Shown: piece after piece, positions 49,624-56,799 of the stretch
Layout: each line of letters opens with the position of its first letter
How positions within the stretch are numbered: position 1 is the stretch's first letter
DNA from: CAZPXH01 sp964591085
GTDB taxonomy: Bacteria > Spirochaetota > Spirochaetia > DSM-27196 > CAZPXH01
Assembly: GCA_964591085.1 (NCBI GenBank)
Contig: CAZPXH010000005.1
Span: forward strand, 124,001-188,000
Direction: 5' to 3'
DNA: 64,000 bases
Position numbers and translations under genes: made by a program
Notes under the pieces: generated by a model
What the model saw: the letters and a program-made list of their open reading frames with translations, nothing else
Database searches by the model: none
What the model was told of the DNA's origin: nothing

Positions 49624-52159
49624 GGGCCTGACACAGCGCGCCCAGAAGGTGCTCACCATCCTCGCTCAGGATGAAGCAAAGCGATTTCATTCTGATCAGC
49701 TGCTTCCGGAGCACATCATGCTGGCCCTGCTCAAGGAGGGCGGCGGGCTCGGGTACAAGGCGCTGCTCAAGGCCGGGGTTGACCCCGCACGAATGCAGAT
49801 TGAGCTGGAGAAGTCCATCCCACGCAAGCGGGGTGGTTTCATCCTGGGAGATGTTCCGCCCTCTCCGCGGGGCAAGAAGGTACTGGAAGAGTCCGCGGAA
49901 GAGGCCAAGAGCCTCGGGCACGAGTACATCGGTACCGAACACCTCCTCCTTGCCTGCGCCCGGGAAGGTGACGGTCAGACGGCCACCTTCCTTGGCGAAA
50001 ACGGCGTGACGGTGGAGCAGCTGCGGGACGTGATTGTGGAGATGAGCGGGAGCAGTGGAAGCAGCACGGCTGCGGGGTCTGCCCAGGCTTCCAGTGCGGG
50101 TGGGAGCCGGAGCTCATCCGGCGGAACGAGAAAGGGTCGTGCCACCTCCACACAGAGCAAGAAGAGCACTCCCACCCTTGACGAGTTTTCCCGGGACCTC
50201 ACTCAGTATGCCCGAGAGAGTCGGCTTGATCCGGTGGTTGGGCGAGGCCGGGAGATTCAGCGGGTCATTCAGATCCTCGCGCGCCGCACCAAGAACAACC
50301 CGGTCCTCATTGGCGAGCCCGGCGTGGGAAAGACCGCCATTGTGGAAGGGCTTGCACAGAAGATTGTGGACGGAAGCGCACCGGATGTGCTTCTTGACAA
50401 GCGGGTTCTCACCCTTGACCTTGCCGCTCTGATTGCCGGTACCAAGTATCGCGGTGAGTTTGAAGAGCGGCTGAAGCGTGTGATGAAAGAAATCACCAAC
50501 GCTGGGAATGTCATCCTCTTCATTGATGAGCTGCACACCATCATCGGTGCCGGTGGCGCCGAGGGCGCGATTGACGCCAGCAACATGCTGAAGCCCGCGC
50601 TGAGCCGGGGTGAAATCCAGGCGATTGGTGCCACTACCCTCAGCGAGTACAAGAAGTACGTGGAGAAGGACGCGGCGCTGGAGCGTCGATTCCAGACCAT
50701 CATTGTGGATGAGCCCACCGTTGAAGACACCATGGAGATCCTCCGGGGGATCAAGGACCGCTACGAGGAGCACCACAACGTGTCCTATACCCCCGGGGCT
50801 CTGGAGCTTGCGGCCGTGCTTAGCAGACGCTACCTCCCGGACCGCTATCTTCCGGACAAGGCAATTGACCTGATTGACGAGGCGGGCAGCCGGAAGCGGA
50901 TTCACAACTCCGTCCGCCCCAGTGAGATCACCGATCTGGAGAAGCAGATTGATGATCTGAACTCGGAGAAGGTGAGCCTGGTCAACAGCCAGAACTACGA
51001 GCGCGCCGCCGCAATCCGGGATGAGATTCGCCAGCTGCGGGGCCGGGTTGAAGAGATTCAGCAGGCCTGGAAGGTGACGCTGCGGACAGAGCAGAACATT
51101 GTGGATTCAGAGGACATCCAGTACGTGATTTCTGAGATCACCGGAATCCCGCTGGTCCGGATTGCCCAGACCGAGCAGGAGAAGCTGCTCAAGATTGAAG
51201 ATGAACTGCACCGGACCGTCATCGGCCAGGATGACGCCATTGGCGTGATTGCCAGTGCAATCCGAAGGTCACGCACAGGGCTGAGTTCCCCCGATCGCCC
51301 CCTGGGCTCCTTCATCTTCCTGGGCCCCACCGGAGTGGGGAAGTCACTCCTTGCAAAGACCTTGGCCCAGTTCATGTTTGGCAGCGAAGACGCGCTGATT
51401 CGGATTGATATGTCCGACTTCATGGAAAAGCACAACATCTCCCGTCTGGTTGGTGCGCCTCCGGGCTATGTCGGCTACGAGGAAGGTGGACTTTTGACGG
51501 AGAAGATCCGTCGGAAGCCCTACAGCGTTGTGCTGCTGGACGAGATTGAGAAGGCGCACCCGGACGTGTTCAACCTCTTGTTGCAGGTCCTGGAAGAGGG
51601 TGAGTTGCAGGACAACCTCGGTCACAAGGTCAATTTCCGCAACACCGTGATGATCATGACCTCCAACGCCGGAGCGCGGGAGATCAGCCGGGAAAGCTCG
51701 GTTGGCTTCCAGACCAGTGAAGGGCTGCTGTCCTACAACGAGATCAAGTCCTCCGCCATGAACGAGCTGAAAAAGCGCTTCCGCCCCGAGTTCATCAACC
51801 GTGTTGATGAGATTGTGGTGTTCCACTCGCTCTCCCGCCCGCAGGTGGCAAGCATTTTGGGAATTCTGCTGGCAGAGGTGCAGAAGCGACTGAGCGAGCG
51901 CGAGCTTACCCTGGAAGTATCAGAGCCCGCGCGGGATCTGCTGATAGACAAAGGCTTTGACGAGAAATACGGCGCCCGCCCGCTCCGGCGGACCATTCAG
52001 CGGGAGATTGAAGATCCGCTGTCCATGGAGCTGCTTCGGGGCAAGTTCAACAACCGCAGCCATGTGCGGGTTGACGTTGATGACGGCAAGATAGTCTTTG
52101 TGGAGAAGGCGTCAGGCGCAAGCGCGGAAGAGGTACCGGTAGGCGCAGGAGAGGCCTGA
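49616..52159 (+). CDS. clpC: ATP-dependent Clp protease ATPase subunit ClpC
   Basis: 847 residues. N-terminal Clp_N repeats (FKGLTQRAQKVLTILAQDEAKRFHSDQLLPEHIMLALLKE; SLGHEYIGTEHLLLACARE), a Gly/Ser-rich linker, then AAA-1 (GEPGVGKTAIVEGLA, residues ~233), a UVR segment (KVSLVNSQNYERAAAIRDEIRQLRG) and AAA-2 (GPTGVGKSLLAKTLA, ~570), ending with the ClpC C-terminal domain (KYGARPLRRTIQREIEDPLSMELL). It should unfold substrates for ClpP. ATG at 49616 is chosen, overlapping the McsA-McsB fusion by 8 bp. ClpP is not in the window. Confidence 0.96.
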   Translation: MFKGLTQRAQKVLTILAQDEAKRFHSDQLLPEHIMLALLKEGGGLGYKALLKAGVDPARMQIELEKSIPRKRGGFILGDVPPSPRGKKVLEESAEEAKSLGHEYIGTEHLLLACAREGDGQTATFLGENGVTVEQLRDVIVEMSGSSGSSTAAGSAQASSAGGSRSSSGGTRKGRATSTQSKKSTPTLDEFSRDLTQYARESRLDPVVGRGREIQRVIQILARRTKNNPVLIGEPGVGKTAIVEGLAQKIVDGSAPDVLLDKRVLTLDLAALIAGTKYRGEFEERLKRVMKEITNAGNVILFIDELHTIIGAGGAEGAIDASNMLKPALSRGEIQAIGATTLSEYKKYVEKDAALERRFQTIIVDEPTVEDTMEILRGIKDRYEEHHNVSYTPGALELAAVLSRRYLPDRYLPDKAIDLIDEAGSRKRIHNSVRPSEITDLEKQIDDLNSEKVSLVNSQNYERAAAIRDEIRQLRGRVEEIQQAWKVTLRTEQNIVDSEDIQYVISEITGIPLVRIAQTEQEKLLKIEDELHRTVIGQDDAIGVIASAIRRSRTGLSSPDRPLGSFIFLGPTGVGKSLLAKTLAQFMFGSEDALIRIDMSDFMEKHNISRLVGAPPGYVGYEEGGLLTEKIRRKPYSVVLLDEIEKAHPDVFNLLLQVLEEGELQDNLGHKVNFRNTVMIMTSNAGAREISRESSVGFQTSEGLLSYNEIKSSAMNELKKRFRPEFINRVDEIVVFHSLSRPQVASILGILLAEVQKRLSERELTLEVSEPARDLLIDKGFDEKYGARPLRRTIQREIEDPLSMELLRGKFNNRSHVRVDVDDGKIVFVEKASGASAEEVPVGAGEA

Positions 52160-52229
52160 GCGCCGTCCGGCGGACCTGTAATCCCCAAAAGGGTTTCCTT
52201 CGCGCTACGAGCCGGGCGACCGGTTGTAC

Positions 52230-53777
52230 TCACCTCGCGGCAGCTGTGGCCCGCGCCTCCCGAGGGTCATTGCGGATGAACACCCAGCTCATCACCGCCG
52301 ACGCAAAGCACAGGGCCGCGCAGATCCACGCGGCTAGCTGATACACGCCAATGAAACCATCACGCAGCACGCGGGTTGCGGCCGCGCTGGCCTGCTCGTC
52401 AAAGCCAGCCGGTACCTGAGCAGCACCTAGGTCCGGCGCGCGCGAGGTCAGCTCGGTTATCTGCGTGGAACTCAATCCTGCCTCCGGGCCCAGATCCACT
52501 ATCGCCTGTCCAAAGGCGGCAATTCCCACAGCTCCAATCACGGCAACCGCCAGGACACCGGCTAAACGCGTCACCGCGTTGTTCACGCCCGATGCCGTGC
52601 CACTTGCGTCCTTGGGGACGCTTCCCATCACAGCGGTGGTTAGCGGCGCCACCGTGAAGCCCATGCCAATGCCAAACAGTGCGACGCCGGGGAAGAAGGT
52701 GGTGAAGTACTGGGATGGGCCCTCGGTGAGTCCGATCAGCGCGCTCCAGGCAAATCCGAGACCGGCAAGCAGCGGACCAAGGATCAGAAAGCGCCGGGGA
52801 CCGTGGTGGTCACACAGGCGGCCGGCCCAGGGAGACATGATGGTGAGGATGATGGCAAAGGGCAGGAAGGCGATTCCGGCGAGCGTTGCGCTGTAGCCTT
52901 GCATCTGCTGAACGTTAAGGGTGAAGAACACCCCGAATGCGGAGAGTGCGCCGTACAGCAAGAGCGCCATCAGGTTGGTCCCGCTGAAGGTTGGTGAGCG
53001 GAACAGCCGCAAGGGTACCATCGGCTCCCGACTGCGAGCCTCAATCAGGACAAAGCCCACAAACAGCAGGGACCCGATCAGCACCGGCAGCCACGCCTGG
53101 ATAGCGCCGAGCGTCCGTTCGCCACCCACAATGAAGCCCCAGGAGAGCAGTGCCAGCGATACTGAGAGCGCAACAGCGCCAGGGAAGTCCAAATGTTTTG
53201 GCGGATGCTCGGCCCGGGACTCAGGAACTCGAAGTATCAGCACCACGAGCGCGGCGGCGGCAAAGGGGACGCTGATCACAAACACCAGGCGCCACAGCCC
53301 CAGGTCCACCAGGGGGCCGCCAAGCAGGGGTCCGGCAATGGTGGTCACCGTGGTGGACGCGCTCCAGATGCCAATGGCCGTCCCGCGGTCCTCGTCCGGG
53401 ACCAACGCGTTGATCAGGGAAAGGCTGCCGGGTATGAGGAGCGCCGCCCCGATTCCCTGCACCACCCGGAAGGCAATCAGCAATTGCGGGCTGGGCGCGA
53501 GTGCGGAAAGAATTGAGCCAACAATGAAGACGATGATGCCAATCTCAAAGACCAGCTTCCGGCCTTTCTGATCTCCCAGCGCGCCGCTCACCGGAATAAG
53601 GGCCGCCAGCATCAGCGTGTAACCGTTTATGACCCAGAGGATCTGGGGACCCGTGGCGTCCAGGTTCCGTTGTATGGCCGGGATGGCCACGTTGACAACG
53701 CTCTGGTTAATGAAGCCGGACGCCGAGGCCATGATTGTGGCCCACAGAACGGGGTGCATGAGTTTTCTGTCGGACAC
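52230..53777 (-). CDS. MFS multidrug exporter, 14-TM DHA2 family
   Basis: About 515 residues with roughly 14 helices. GFINQSVVNVAIPAIQRNLDAT, LVSGALGDQKGRKLVFEIG-type motif A (ALGDQKGRK), RVVQGIGAALLIPGSLSLI and DRGTAIGIWSASTTVTTIAGPLLGGPLVDLGLWRLVF are diagnostic of the EmrB/QacA subfamily. Substrate unknown; drug or metabolite efflux by proton antiport is inferred. GTG at 53777, 13 bp after the rlmN stop, or ATG at 53759 are both possible. Confidence 0.88.
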   Translation of the reverse strand: MSDRKLMHPVLWATIMASASGFINQSVVNVAIPAIQRNLDATGPQILWVINGYTLMLAALIPVSGALGDQKGRKLVFEIGIIVFIVGSILSALAPSPQLLIAFRVVQGIGAALLIPGSLSLINALVPDEDRGTAIGIWSASTTVTTIAGPLLGGPLVDLGLWRLVFVISVPFAAAALVVLILRVPESRAEHPPKHLDFPGAVALSVSLALLSWGFIVGGERTLGAIQAWLPVLIGSLLFVGFVLIEARSREPMVPLRLFRSPTFSGTNLMALLLYGALSAFGVFFTLNVQQMQGYSATLAGIAFLPFAIILTIMSPWAGRLCDHHGPRRFLILGPLLAGLGFAWSALIGLTEGPSQYFTTFFPGVALFGIGMGFTVAPLTTAVMGSVPKDASGTASGVNNAVTRLAGVLAVAVIGAVGIAAFGQAIVDLGPEAGLSSTQITELTSRAPDLGAAQVPAGFDEQASAAATRVLRDGFIGVYQLAAWICAALCFASAVMSWVFIRNDPREARATAAAR

Positions 53778-53790
53778 GCGCTGGACCCTA

Positions 53791-54888
53791 TTACGCCTGA
53801 GCGTGCCGCGTCCACAACAGACCGCAGGCTGCCTGCACATCCAGGCCGCGGCTCCGGCGAACAAAGGCCCGCAGCCCCCGCCGTCTGAGCTCCTGCTGGA
53901 ACATGCTGATCTCTTCTGCGCCGGCGGGCCCCAGCTCCACATCCGGTATCCGGTGGAATGGAATGAGGTTGATCCGGGCAGACAGTCCGGTGAGCAGCCG
54001 GGCAATGGCGCGGGCGTGTGCCGGAGTGGTGTTCAGCCCGGCAAAGCAGGTGTATTCAACTGAAAAGCGGCGCCTCCGGTCTTCTGCACGCTCCCGGAGG
54101 AGCTCCAGTACATCCGTGACCGGGTTTGCCGCTTCCACCGGCATGAGTTTCCGCCGCTCTTCCCGGAAGGGGCTGTGGAGGCTGAGGGCCAGGTTCACCG
54201 GGCTTGCATCCAGGAAGTCCGGGAGGGCGGACAGGATTCCAACCGTGGACACGGTGATTCGCGTCCGTGAGAAGGCGTAGCCCTCCGGGTCCGTGAGGAC
54301 GGATAGGCTCGCAAGGGTTCCCTCCAGGTTGTCCAGGGGCTCGCCCATTCCCATGTATACGATGTTGGTGACCGAGGCCCGCTCCGGCAGGCTGTGGTAC
54401 TGATTGAGGATTGCTCCCGCAGACAGGTTTCCCTGAAAGCCCTGCCGGGCTGTCATGCAGAAGTGGCAGCTGCGTCTGCAGCCCACCTGGGTGGAGAGGC
54501 AGAGGGTATGGCGGCGTTCTTCCGGGATGCTGGCGGCCTCCACCAGGCCACCAGGCTCAGTGGGAAAGAGGTACTTGATGGTGCCGTCATCGCTGGAGGT
54601 GGCTTTCACCGGTGCGGCCGGAAGCATCGTTGTCCTGCGCAGGGACTCCTCAGAAGCAGACGGAACCTGTGTGCGAGGGCGGGGCAGGATCTCCCGCAGC
54701 GTTGCCGGGAGGTTGCTCATCCGCTCCGGATCCGATTCTGCCTTGCCGTACCACCAACTGTAGACCTGCCGCGCGCGGAATCGCTGAAATCCGGCTGCTT
54801 CACACGCATCTTCCAGCTCTGCCAGAGACATGCCAAAGCGGAACGGCTGGGAACCACTGAGAATGGGCGAGGGGGCGGGATCACTCAC
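53791..54888 (-). CDS. rlmN: Radical SAM methyltransferase RlmN
   Basis: About 365 residues. RlmN methylates C2 of A2503 in 23S rRNA and A37 in tRNAs. The radical SAM cluster is TQVGCRRSCHFCMTARQG (CxxxCxxC); MGMGEPLDN, STVGILSALPDF and LALSLHSPFREERRKLMPVE are standard. The second catalytic Cys is in DVQAACGLLWTRH at the end. GTG at 54888 gives the normal family length; the longer frame upstream is Pro/Ala-rich and unlikely. It lies just upstream of the exporter gene on the same strand. Confidence 0.92.
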   Translation of the reverse strand: MSDPAPSPILSGSQPFRFGMSLAELEDACEAAGFQRFRARQVYSWWYGKAESDPERMSNLPATLREILPRPRTQVPSASEESLRRTTMLPAAPVKATSSDDGTIKYLFPTEPGGLVEAASIPEERRHTLCLSTQVGCRRSCHFCMTARQGFQGNLSAGAILNQYHSLPERASVTNIVYMGMGEPLDNLEGTLASLSVLTDPEGYAFSRTRITVSTVGILSALPDFLDASPVNLALSLHSPFREERRKLMPVEAANPVTDVLELLRERAEDRRRRFSVEYTCFAGLNTTPAHARAIARLLTGLSARINLIPFHRIPDVELGPAGAEEISMFQQELRRRGLRAFVRRSRGLDVQAACGLLWTRHAQA

Positions 54889-54982
54889 AGGCGCGATGGG
54901 CACAGTAGCAGATGCGGCGCCGGCCTGTCCGGAGGCCCGCTGGCGCAACGCTCCGCAGGGCGCAGAGGAGGAGTAGGGGTGG

Positions 54983-56218
54983 TCAGGCGTCTTCGCTGAT
55001 GTAGGCCTCAAAGGGATTCGGCTGATCCTGCCACGCTTCCCGGATGGTTTCTGGCGAGAGATCCTGCAACTCACTCTCAGAGAGCAGGCAATCTTCCAGG
55101 GCCGCGGCGATTGCCACCTTGTCTATTCCGGTTCCAATGAAGACCAGCTCCTGACGGCGGTCACCCCAGAGTCCTTCAAACTCCTTCATGATGCCGTCCC
55201 GAGCCTCTGCTTCCCGCGGCCACTGCGCGCGGTCAACCGCCGCCCACCAGTAGCCTGCGTGCTCCAGGCGCTTCTGGGCGCCGGCCTGTGACATGAACAG
55301 CGCCAGTTCCGGATAGGGCGCGAGCCAGAAGAAGCCCTTGGCCCTGACCACGCCCGGGATCTCCTGTTGCAGCCAGTTGAACAGTCGTGTGGGATGGAAG
55401 GGACGGCGACTCCGGAACGCGATGCTCCCAATGCCGTACTCCTCCGTTTCCGGTATGTGGACGCTGTTCAGTTCCTCCGCCCAGGCTTCTGAAGACTCAG
55501 CTCCCTCCAGATCAAAGCGCCGCGCGTTGAGGATCTTCTCAAGGGGCACGTTGGAGTAGGATGTCCGTATGGTTTCGCAGGATGGGTTCATTGAACGAAT
55601 CAGTCCTTCAACCTGAACAACAGTAGTTGCATCAACCAGGTCTGTCTTGTTGATCACCACAACATCAGCAAACTCGATCTGGTCAATCAGGAGGTGTGCG
55701 ATGGTCCGTTCGTCTCCTTCGCCCACCTCCTCTCCACGGTCCCGAAGGCTGTCGGCCGACCGGAACTCGTCCAGGATTGTAGATGCGTCAACAACGGTTA
55801 CCATGGTGTCTATCCGCGAGAGGTCCCTCAGGCTTGCCCCAGCTGGGTCATCAAAGATGAAGGTTTGCGCCACCGGGAGCGGCTCCGATATCCCGGATGA
55901 CTCGATCAGCAGATAGTCAAACCGGCGCTCCCGCGCAATCCGGCTCACCTCAAGCAGCAAGTCCTCCCGAAGCGTGCAGCAGATGCATCCATTGGTCATC
56001 TCCACCAGCTTCTCTTCTGTGTGACTCAGCCCCGCGTCTCCCCTGGCCACAAAAGACGCGTCAATGTTCACCTCAGACATATCGTTGACGATTACCGCCA
56101 CCTTCAGCCCATGACGGTTGGTAAGGATGCGGTTCAGCAATGTTGTTTTGCCTGAGCCCAGGTATCCCGAAAGCACGGTTACCGGTATTCGGGTGTCTTC
56201 ACGAACTATAGTAGACAT
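54983..56218 (-). CDS. COG0523-family GTPase (CobW/ZNG1-like metal chaperone)
   Basis: 411 residues. Walker A LSGYLGSGKTTLLNRIL, Walker B region ESSGISEPLPVAQTFIFDDP, G4 NKTDLVD and the metal-binding NGCICCTLREDLL (CxCC) are all intact. The C-terminal CobW_C domain includes AWAEELNSVHIPETEEYGIGSIAFRSRRPFHPTRLFNWL. The family moves zinc or cobalt to target proteins; zinc is the usual guess when metal-responsive operators are present. ATG at 56218 is chosen; a promoter and palindrome sit directly upstream, so the message would be leaderless. Confidence 0.88.
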   Translation of the reverse strand: MSTIVREDTRIPVTVLSGYLGSGKTTLLNRILTNRHGLKVAVIVNDMSEVNIDASFVARGDAGLSHTEEKLVEMTNGCICCTLREDLLLEVSRIARERRFDYLLIESSGISEPLPVAQTFIFDDPAGASLRDLSRIDTMVTVVDASTILDEFRSADSLRDRGEEVGEGDERTIAHLLIDQIEFADVVVINKTDLVDATTVVQVEGLIRSMNPSCETIRTSYSNVPLEKILNARRFDLEGAESSEAWAEELNSVHIPETEEYGIGSIAFRSRRPFHPTRLFNWLQQEIPGVVRAKGFFWLAPYPELALFMSQAGAQKRLEHAGYWWAAVDRAQWPREAEARDGIMKEFEGLWGDRRQELVFIGTGIDKVAIAAALEDCLLSESELQDLSPETIREAWQDQPNPFEAYISEDA

Positions 56219-56225
56219 GGGCGGA

Positions 56226-56254
56226 GTAATACCAAGTATTACTTGCTGAGGCAA
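56226..56254 (-). promoter_or_regulatory. Promoter of the COG0523 gene with an embedded palindromic operator
   Basis: On the minus strand, TTGCCT (56254-56249), 17 bp, TATTAC (56231-56226). A perfect 7-3-7 palindrome GTAATAC-CAA-GTATTAC spans 56226-56242, covering the -10 and half of the spacer. The transcript start would be at or next to the ATG (56218). The position suggests repression by a dimeric regulator such as Zur, but the regulator is not proven. Confidence 0.6.
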
Positions 56255-56339
56255 GACTCCGCTGGACCGGAGGCTTGCGTCGCCCCGGGGGTCTCAGACA
56301 ATGGGTCAGGAACCCGCCAGCGGCCAATCAGTTCCCTTC

Positions 56340-56417
56340 AATACTGATTTCAGCCTTTTTCAGTACTGAGTTCCGGCGTTGTCGGTATTGGGTTCAGACA
56401 AACTCAGTATTGAGCGC
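56340..56417. repeat. Four direct repeats at an exact 22-bp period
   Basis: 12-bp units AATACTGATTTC (56340), AGTACTGAGTTC (56362), GGTATTGGGTTC (56384) and AGTATTGAGCGC (56406) start exactly 22 bp apart. Consensus RGTAYTGRGTTC. The centre resembles CAGTACTG, itself palindromic. They have no spacer-like length regularity of a CRISPR array and lie 380-460 bp upstream of cas3. Confidence 0.8.
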
Positions 56418-56568
56418 ACACGCGGGGGCGAACGGGTGGCAGGCCGCCCCCAAGCGTACAGCTCCCACATGGAGTTGCGGGACGTCACGCGTGCATTCGT
56501 GCGTGGGCTTCCGTGCGATTCAAGAGGGGCTTGGTTCGAGACAAAGAACCAGTTTGAGCGGCTGGATT

Positions 56569-56580
56569 AGTATTGAGTTC
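56569..56580. repeat. Fifth copy of the 22-bp-array motif
   Basis: AGTATTGAGTTC, a perfect match to the consensus of the array, lies 163 bp beyond the fourth copy. Confidence 0.7.
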
Positions 56581-56613
56581 GAAACAGCAACTTTATCTGC
56601 GGAGAGAAAGTTA

Positions 56614-56625
56614 ATTATTGAGATC
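56614..56625. repeat. Sixth, diverged copy overlapping the cas -35
   Basis: ATTATTGAGATC, 45 bp after the fifth copy, contains the TTGAGA of the predicted cas promoter, so a protein bound here could block or aid RNA polymerase. Confidence 0.5.
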
Positions 56626-56646
56626 TAGTTCTGATGGGACTACGAT
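56618..56646 (+). promoter_or_regulatory. Predicted cas operon promoter
   Basis: TTGAGA (56618-56623), 17-bp spacer, TACGAT (56641-56646). It leaves a leader of about 145 nt before the cas3 ATG. Sequence match is good at -35, moderate at -10. Confidence 0.5.
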
Positions 56647-56799
56647 CAATACGTCGTCGCAGGCCAGGGAGGTCCTTGCGAGGTTCGCCAACACAACAAG
56701 ACGGAAGTCATCGAACTTGGCATGCTTTACGCATAACCGGCAGCAGTTCGGCGCTCGTTTCGGCGACGTATCAAGAATGGAGGATCGGTCGCACCCAAA

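Larger units (their letters stand above)
56219..56799. other. Intergenic region between the COG0523 gene and cas3
   Basis: About 580 bp with no convincing gene. It contains the COG0523 promoter/operator, a four-copy 22-bp direct repeat with two outlying copies, and the predicted cas promoter. A 117-codon open frame (56275-56628) shows no signal of protein coding. It is the only gap longer than 300 bp in the window. Confidence 0.7.

Noticed and set aside
56340..56625. CRISPR array
   Set aside because: The repeat unit is 12 bp at a 22-bp period, far shorter than I-C repeats (about 32 bp) with 34-36 bp spacers, and does not end in the usual GAAAC-type sequence.
56275..56628. 117-codon open frame in the gap before cas3
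   Set aside because: It runs through the 22-bp repeats, its composition is unlike neighbouring proteins and there is no ribosome-binding site.
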